Shown: one piece after another, positions 6,668 through 11,324 of the stretch
How the letters are laid out: each line of letters begins with the position of its first letter
Numbering within the stretch: position 1 is the first letter of the stretch
DNA from: an uncultured Clostridia bacterium
Lineage (GTDB): Bacteria > Bacillota > Clostridia > TANB77 > CAG-508
Assembly: GCA_949448405.1 (NCBI GenBank)
Contig: CASTFX010000030.1
Location: 1-11,324 of the forward strand
Length of the DNA: 11,324 bases
Direction of reading: 5' to 3'
The notes under the pieces: generated by a model
Databases searched by the model: none
What the model saw: the letters and a program-made list of their open reading frames with translations, nothing else
What the model was told of the DNA's origin: nothing
Translations under genes and position numbers: made by a program

Positions 6668-6910
6668 TTAAATAAGTATATCTTCAATTACTTCTTTTAG
6701 CTCTATTGGCGTTACTAAATTATTCTTTAGTTTGCTTATTATATCATCTATTTTTTCTTCTTCCTTTGTTATATTAGTAATTGCATCATTTTCAAATTTT
6801 ACATATTCTTCTCTATATTCTGTTTTTACAATTTCTACTCCATATTCATCTTCTAAATTCCTTATTTTATAATATTCTAATTTTATTGGATAATTAATAT
6901 TATTCTCCAT
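6668..6910 (-). CDS. Small acidic/basic mixed protein of unknown function (possibly DUF6514-like)
   Basis: This gene encodes 80 residues from the preferred start, with no membrane segment, signal peptide or cysteine. The sequence runs from a strand-like N-terminal part (INYPIKLEYYKIRNLEDEYG, then EIVKTEYREEYVKF) to a helical C-terminal part ending TPIELKEVIEDILI. The 'VTPIELKEVIEDIL' ending resembles, from memory, a small clostridial family annotated DUF6514; this is a weak suggestion only. ATG at 6908-6910 has AAGGA exactly 7 nt upstream. The frame stays open to a GTG at 6988 that would add 26 residues, but the AAAGGA there ends only 2 nt before the GTG, which is too close, so I prefer the shorter protein. 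The gene has its own promoter (7030-7057) and ends just where the topA promoter begins. Nothing shows a link to topoisomerase function beyond adjacency. Confidence 0.75.
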   Translation of the reverse strand: MENNINYPIKLEYYKIRNLEDEYGVEIVKTEYREEYVKFENDAITNITKEEEKIDDIISKLKNNLVTPIELKEVIEDILI

Positions 6911-6917
6911 TAGTTTT

Positions 6918-6922
6918 TCCTT
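6918..6922 (-). promoter_or_regulatory. Ribosome binding site that decides the start of the small gene at 6910
   Basis: AAGGA on the minus strand is 7 nt from the ATG at 6910. This is a textbook spacing and favours the 80-residue product over the 106-residue product that would start at the GTG at 6988. Confidence 0.55.
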
Positions 6923-7029
6923 ATCAACAAAAATTCCTGCAAAAAACTTTCTTATTCTCTTTTGTTCTTCCCCTTCTATTGTTCTCACGTTCCTTTCTTT
7001 TTATTTTTATTTTTTACTCAACATATGCT

Positions 7030-7057
7030 ATTATATATGTTTTTTCTTTAAAATCAA
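7030..7057 (-). promoter_or_regulatory. Sigma-A type promoter for the small gene before topA
   Basis: On the minus strand a -35 box TTGATT (7057-7052), a 16-bp spacer and a perfect -10 box TATAAT (7035-7030) lie just after the terminator of the preceding operon. Transcription would start near 7023, about 113 nt upstream of the preferred ATG at 6910. A run of six C residues (7063-7058) directly precedes the -35 box, which is striking in such AT-rich DNA. Confidence 0.65.
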
Positions 7058-7080
7058 GGGGGGTTTATATTTTTTCATCG

Positions 7081-7127
7081 ACAAAAATAAGCTTTAATCT
7101 TTTTTATTTGTCAGATTAAAACTTATT
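7081..7127 (-). terminator. Rho-independent terminator after the ftsW-murG-yfhO operon
   Basis: A 14-bp stem with one G-U wobble pairs 7114-7127 with 7086-7099 around a 14-nt loop. It starts 10 bp after the YfhO stop codon. The minus-strand transcript runs from the stem into a U-rich tail (positions 7085-7081 and the U-rich 3' arm). It separates the envelope operon from the next promoter. The stem is AT-rich, so strength is uncertain, and an A/T tract on the other side could also let it act on the opposite strand. Confidence 0.75.
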
Positions 7128-7137
7128 ATTGCTTTTT

Positions 7138-9791
7138 TCACTTATTTTTACTCTTTTTTGACATAATAATAATTGTTAGTAATATTGTTACTCCTATAGT
7201 AGTCAGTATTACTCCTGCTTTTATTCCTTTTGTTGTATATTTAAAATTTATTTCATGTGTGCCTTCTTCTAAATCTATTGCAATTAGTCCATCAAATGCC
7301 TTTTTATATTCTAATTTTTTTCCATTTTCTGTTATAGTCCATCCTTCATCATATGGTATTGTAAATAATATATCCTTATTATTGTCTTTTACATTTACTG
7401 TCCCTTTATATTCTCGTCCACTTATTTTTTCCATATTGACTTGTACCTTACTTAATTCTTGGTAGTGCTCTTTTAAAGCTTCTTCATCTTCATAATATAT
7501 ATAATATCCTTCTATATTAATATCATCATATGGAACTATTTCTATTTTTATTTTCTCTCCGATTTCTCTTTTTCCTATATTAATCATCTCATTATTAGTC
7601 ATTGTTGAATGTTGTGCTATTTCTACTCCATTAATATATATAGAAACTCCAACTCCGCTGATTGCAATAGTATACATATACATATTATCTGTACTTTCTA
7701 CTTCCATCTCATAGATAATTTTTGCATTTTCTTTTAAATTTCTATATTCTATTCCATTCTTTTCTATATCTTCTATTGTTTCTTCTACTTCTCCTACATG
7801 TTCTTTATAAACTTCTCTATCTATTCCCGTCATATTTTTAAGAATCTCATTTTGAAGAGTAAAAGTATTATAATTGTCCATATTTGTATTAAATATATCC
7901 TTACTTACTGCATATCCTAAAGATAAAAAATATGGATTTCTATATATTCTTGCATTATTTGTAATATATAATTCTTCATATTCTAATGGATAATCTTTAT
8001 ACATTTCTTTATTTGGCGGTAAAATCAAATATTTTATTCCAAGTAGCATATCTGAAGTTTTTGTATTTTCCATATTGTAATTAACAAAAACATGAGCTTT
8101 TCTAATTCCAATTTTTTCTAAAAATGAATGTAAGGTTTCTGAATATGTAGAACTTGAATATGAAACCCCATTAAATCTGTAAGTTAGCGCTAAATTACTC
8201 GTACCTAAGAATTTAGTTTCCATTCTATACAGAGTGTTGTCATATGATTTCAAATTATCTATTACATTTCCAGATATATTTGTTAAAGTTGCATATGAAT
8301 TTTGATCTACTATTTTTGAATCTCTTTCTATTATCTCCATACTATAACTGGCATTATATATTAAATTTACGGTGCTTAATGTTAGTAGTAATAATACTAC
8401 AACTTTCATATAATGCTTTTTAATAAATATTGTTATCTTCTTAGTTCCATTTTTAAAATTTAATATGCTGAGTATTAAAAGTAAATTTAGTATGATTGAT
8501 AGTATAATATCTGTTTCTACTGCTTCTTTATTTATTATATCAAAGTTAGATTTTAATACTATAACTGATAAAATTGCATACATTACTGTTATTAAAATTA
8601 TAGCTTTTATATTTAAACCGTTCTTTTAAATTATCAAATCCGCCTTTTGGCAAAAATAATATACATGAATATAAAGCAAAATGCATATCTATATATCCAC
8701 CATGCTGGCGGATTTCCCATGCTCCATATTAAGTTAGCTGCTCTTATATAAAAACTTGCTATAAACACTATTATCATAAACATTGATAATAGCTGTTCTT
8801 TTAATTTTATTTTTTTATTAAAGAAATAACTAATAACTAATATGTTTGCTAAAACCCCACAAAAAACTGGAGGCATAGCATGATTTTTAATTTCTTCAAA
8901 ATTAAAGGAATTTGTAAAAAATTTCCCTATAAATTCCTTCATCCCAAAGTTATTTTGAAATGTCATTTCTTTAAAAGAAAAACTTGCTCGTCCATCCTGG
9001 AGTCCAATAAATACTGGAACTAATACAATAGCTGAAATTAATGCAGCACATATCGAATGTATAATAAATTTTCTTGTCTTTCTTATTATATCCTTTTTGT
9101 CTTTTAAATCACCTAATAGTATTTTATATATAAAATAGATTACCGAAAATACACATACCATGAACCCTATATAATAATTTGTAATTAGAGTTATGCTAAG
9201 CGCTATTATATAAAGACAATTGCTTTTTTTATCTAAAATATCATCTAAACCTGCAATAACAATTGGAAGTAAGATAACTGCATCTAACCACATTATATTA
9301 TATCCATATGTAATAACATATGATGAAAGGGCATACATAAAAGCAAAAATTAAATTTGCAAAATTTGCTTTTTTTCTTCTGTTTAGATAATAAGTAAAAG
9401 CTACACTCGTTGAAGCTATTTTTAGTATTAGTATTATATCAAATGCCAATGATATATTTCCTTTTTGGAAAAACAGTGTAATAAAGTTATATGGACTCAT
9501 TAAATAATATGCAAATAGCCCAAGCATTTCTCCACCAATTGATTTTCCCAAAGAATATATTATACTATTATCTCCTAAAAAGACTTCTCTAAAATATTGA
9601 AGATAATTAACATATTGTCCATAAGCATCCACTGGAAGGTACATATTCTCTCCAAAAGGATATACCTTCATACGCATAAATATCCCTATCAATGCAATTA
9701 GCGGAACTAAAAAGGATAGTAAATACAATACTACCTTTTTAACTTTTTCATTATCTATTTCAATATTTAAAGTCTCTTTAGCTCTTTTCAT
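7138..9791 (-). pseudogene. yfhO: YfhO-family multispanning membrane protein, split by two +1 frameshifts
   Basis: YfhO proteins are large GT-C-like membrane proteins. In Bacillus and Listeria relatives they add sugars to envelope polymers such as lipoteichoic acid, working with a CsbB-type lipid-sugar synthase. Two in-line pieces are visible. Positions 9791-8634 encode 385 residues, with a cytosolic N-terminus, a first helix at about residues 20-39, the loop with LPVDAYGQYVNYLQYF, and many further helices. Positions 8583-7138 encode 481 residues, with four or so helices, a large extracytoplasmic domain and a final helix before the basic end SKKSKNK. Removing one base from the A-run at 8645-8648 and one near 8611-8617 gives a single 883-residue frame, the family's normal size. 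The junction then reads FAKGGFDNLKERFKIKAIIL, continuing into the second piece. ATG at 9789-9791 has GAGGA 6 nt upstream. No CsbB-like partner is in the window. As written the gene is broken. It may be intact in the organism if the two bases are sequence errors. Confidence 0.85.
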
Positions 9792-9800
9792 TTATATTCC

Positions 9801-10913
9801 TCATTTTAATAGTGATTTTATTTCATTATAAATTCTATTTTCTGTATCATTTACTGCAATCTGCTTTGCATTGTTTCCCATTCTTTCTAAAGTATCTTTA
9901 TCTAACATTTTCTCTATAAGTTCATTTAATTTTTCAGCATTTAAAATATCATTATTTATTATTTTTGCAGCCCCTACCTTTTCTAATACTTCTGCATTAT
10001 ACTGTTGATGATTATGCGAAACATTTGGAAGAGGTACAAATATTGCTGGTTTACCAAGTTTTGCAATTTCTGTTATTGTTGTTGCACCACTTCTACAGAC
10101 TAATATATCTACTGAATTCATTATTTCTGGCATCTCATATATATATGGTACAACTTTTATTCCATTTAAATTCTCTATATCTAACTCTTTTGATTTCAAA
10201 TTTTCTTTTACAATATCATATTGTTTTGCTCCACAAGCAAGAAGTATTTGATATCTTTTATTTAATTTCTTTGTTGCAAGTTCTACAATTGTATCATTTA
10301 TTCTCTTTGCCCCCTGGCTCCCTCCAAAAGCAAGCACTGTTGGTTTAGCAGGGTTTAAATTATATTTTTCTATTTGTTTTACTTTTTCATTTACTGATAG
10401 ATTAATGTTTATATTCTTTGTTGGTGTTCCTGTTAAAACTATTTTTTTTGCATTTGGTATTCTTGAAATAGCATCTTCAAAACTTACCATTATAATATCT
10501 GTTTTTTTAGCTAGCATTTTTACAGCTTTCCCTGGAAAAGCATTACTCTCATGTAACATTGTTGGTATTTTCATTTTATTTGCAGCTAAGATAACAGCTC
10601 CACATATATATCCACCTGTTCCAATTACTATATCTGGTCTAAATTCTTTTACTATTCTTTTTGCTTGTGATAATCCTTTTATTGTCTTGACCATTTTTTT
10701 TAAATTATCTATACTAATCTTTTTGCTTAATCCATATGCATCTATTGTTTTTAAATCATAACCTGCCCTTGGTACTAAATCTTGCTCTAAGCCTCTTTCT
10801 GTCCCAATAAAGAGTATCTCTGCTTTTTTGTTTTCTTCTTTTATTTTATTTGCTATAGCAATACCTGGATTTATATGTCCTCCTGTTCCTGCTGCTGCAA
10901 TTATTACTCTCAT
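9801..10913 (-). CDS. murG: MurG, UDP-GlcNAc--MurNAc-pentapeptide-pyrophosphoryl-undecaprenol GlcNAc transferase
   Basis: MurG transfers GlcNAc from UDP-GlcNAc to lipid I, producing lipid II on the cytoplasmic face of the membrane. The 370-residue protein has the usual family length and the GT-B two-domain layout. The N-terminal acceptor domain has the glycine-rich loop AAAGTGGHINPG (residues 6-17), with His13 in the position of the conserved catalytic-region histidine. It also has IGTGGYICGAVILAA (97-111) and HESNAFPGKA (121-130). The C-terminal donor domain has FGGSQGAKRIND (196-207), YIYEMPEIM (257-265), CRSGATTITEIAKLGKPAI (273-291) and the nucleotide-sugar contact region HNHQQYNA (300-307). 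All key motifs are intact. The start overlaps the upstream SEDS gene by 4 bp. The YfhO-like gene begins 9 bp after the stop, so the three genes look like one transcript. Confidence in the function is very high. Confidence 0.97.
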   Translation of the reverse strand: MRVIIAAAGTGGHINPGIAIANKIKEENKKAEILFIGTERGLEQDLVPRAGYDLKTIDAYGLSKKISIDNLKKMVKTIKGLSQAKRIVKEFRPDIVIGTGGYICGAVILAANKMKIPTMLHESNAFPGKAVKMLAKKTDIIMVSFEDAISRIPNAKKIVLTGTPTKNININLSVNEKVKQIEKYNLNPAKPTVLAFGGSQGAKRINDTIVELATKKLNKRYQILLACGAKQYDIVKENLKSKELDIENLNGIKVVPYIYEMPEIMNSVDILVCRSGATTITEIAKLGKPAIFVPLPNVSHNHQQYNAEVLEKVGAAKIINNDILNAEKLNELIEKMLDKDTLERMGNNAKQIAVNDTENRIYNEIKSLLK

Positions 10914-11324
10914 CTATTTTGCCCTCCTATATTTTTTGAGTCTGCCTTGAAATATTTAACAATACTCCGAACTGAACACAGTAATATCAAAAGGGATGTT
11001 CCCCCATAACTAAAGAATGGAAGCTGCATTCCAGTATTTGGCATTGATGATGTAACAACGGCTATATTTATCATTGCCTGTAGTCCTATTATCGCAGTTA
11101 TTCCAACTGCAAGTAAGCTACCAAACATATCTGGTGCTTTCATTGCAATTAAAGTTCCTCTCCATACGAATATTGCAAATAATATGATAACTATTAAGCA
11201 GCCAACAAACCCAAGTTCTTCTGCTATTACAGCAAATATGAAATCATTTGCTGGTTCTGGCAAATACAAATATTTTTGTGTACTATTTCCAAGTCCTGCA
11301 CCAAATAATCCTCCTGAACCAATT
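10910..11324 (-). CDS. ftsW: FtsW/SpoVE/RodA-type SEDS peptidoglycan glycosyltransferase, C-terminal part (cut by window edge)
   Basis: SEDS proteins are polytopic membrane enzymes that polymerise lipid II into glycan strands, working with a class B penicillin-binding protein. Only the last 137 residues are visible. The reading frame runs open to the window edge, so there is no start here. Visible SEDS signatures are IGSGGLFGAGLGNSTQKYLY at the edge, then LPEPANDFIFAVIAEELG, and near the C-terminus MPNTGMQLPFFSYGGTSLL. The Asp in NDFIF lies in the conserved loop that carries the proposed catalytic aspartate in this family. About three membrane helices remain, followed by a short polar tail. 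The stop codon overlaps the murG start (ATGA), so the two are probably translationally coupled. A spoVE/ftsW gene directly before murG is the usual Firmicute cell-wall cluster order, which favours FtsW or SpoVE over RodA. This fragment cannot separate the division form from the sporulation form. Confidence 0.9.
   Translation of the reverse strand, partial: IGSGGLFGAGLGNSTQKYLYLPEPANDFIFAVIAEELGFVGCLIVIILFAIFVWRGTLIAMKAPDMFGSLLAVGITAIIGLQAMINIAVVTSSMPNTGMQLPFFSYGGTSLLILLCSVRSIVKYFKADSKNIGGQNR

Noticed and set aside
6908..6988. N-terminal extension of the small gene to the GTG at 6988
   Set aside because: The ribosome binding site there is only 2 nt from the GTG, while the ATG at 6910 has AAGGA at ideal spacing. 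The extension remains possible.
1..11324. Mobile element, CRISPR array, toxin-antitoxin or defence genes
   Set aside because: I saw no transposase, integrase, terminal inverted repeats, spaced repeat array or recognisable defence domain on either strand.

Overview
The window is a strongly AT-rich stretch from a Gram-positive Firmicute, most likely an uncultured member of the Clostridia. The evidence is the A/T-rich codon use (Ile ATA, Arg AGA), consensus GGAGG ribosome binding sites, the ftsW/spoVE-murG order of the peptidoglycan cluster, a YfhO-type membrane protein, and a type IV pilus operon with a fused pilM-pilN gene and short 'KGITL' prepilins. Every supported gene lies on the minus strand, so transcription runs from high to low coordinates.

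Layout in the direction of transcription. (1) 11324-7138, cell envelope: the C-terminal end of an FtsW/SpoVE/RodA-type glycosyltransferase, murG (4-bp ATGA overlap) and a large YfhO-like membrane protein, closed by a hairpin terminator at 7081-7127. The YfhO gene is split by two single-base frameshifts. (2) 7057-4605, topology: a good promoter, a small protein of unknown function, a second near-consensus promoter and topA (DNA topoisomerase I), closed by a terminator that overlaps the topA stop codon. topA carries a +1 frameshift five codons before its catalytic tyrosine. (3) 4602-21, type IV pilus: three 11-bp-phased direct repeats, a TTGACA promoter candidate, then pilMN, pilO (interrupted by an in-frame TAA), a membrane-anchored PilP-like protein, a small prepilin that may have its own promoter and terminator, a prepilin peptidase and a second prepilin. 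The operon probably continues beyond coordinate 1.

How they fit together: PilMN, PilO and the PilP-like protein would form the inner-membrane alignment complex. The peptidase would process the two prepilins. The assembly ATPase (PilB) and platform protein (PilC) are not in the window and would be expected nearby. The envelope genes supply lipid II (MurG), polymerise it (the SEDS protein) and may glycosylate envelope polymers (YfhO).

I found no mobile element, CRISPR array, tRNA, rRNA or defence system. The main anomaly is four gene-breaking lesions in three genes within about 7 kb, one of them in a normally essential gene. That points first to sequence errors and second to gene decay. The more biological points of interest are the phased repeats upstream of the pilus promoter and the divergent catalytic and binding motifs in several pilus components.
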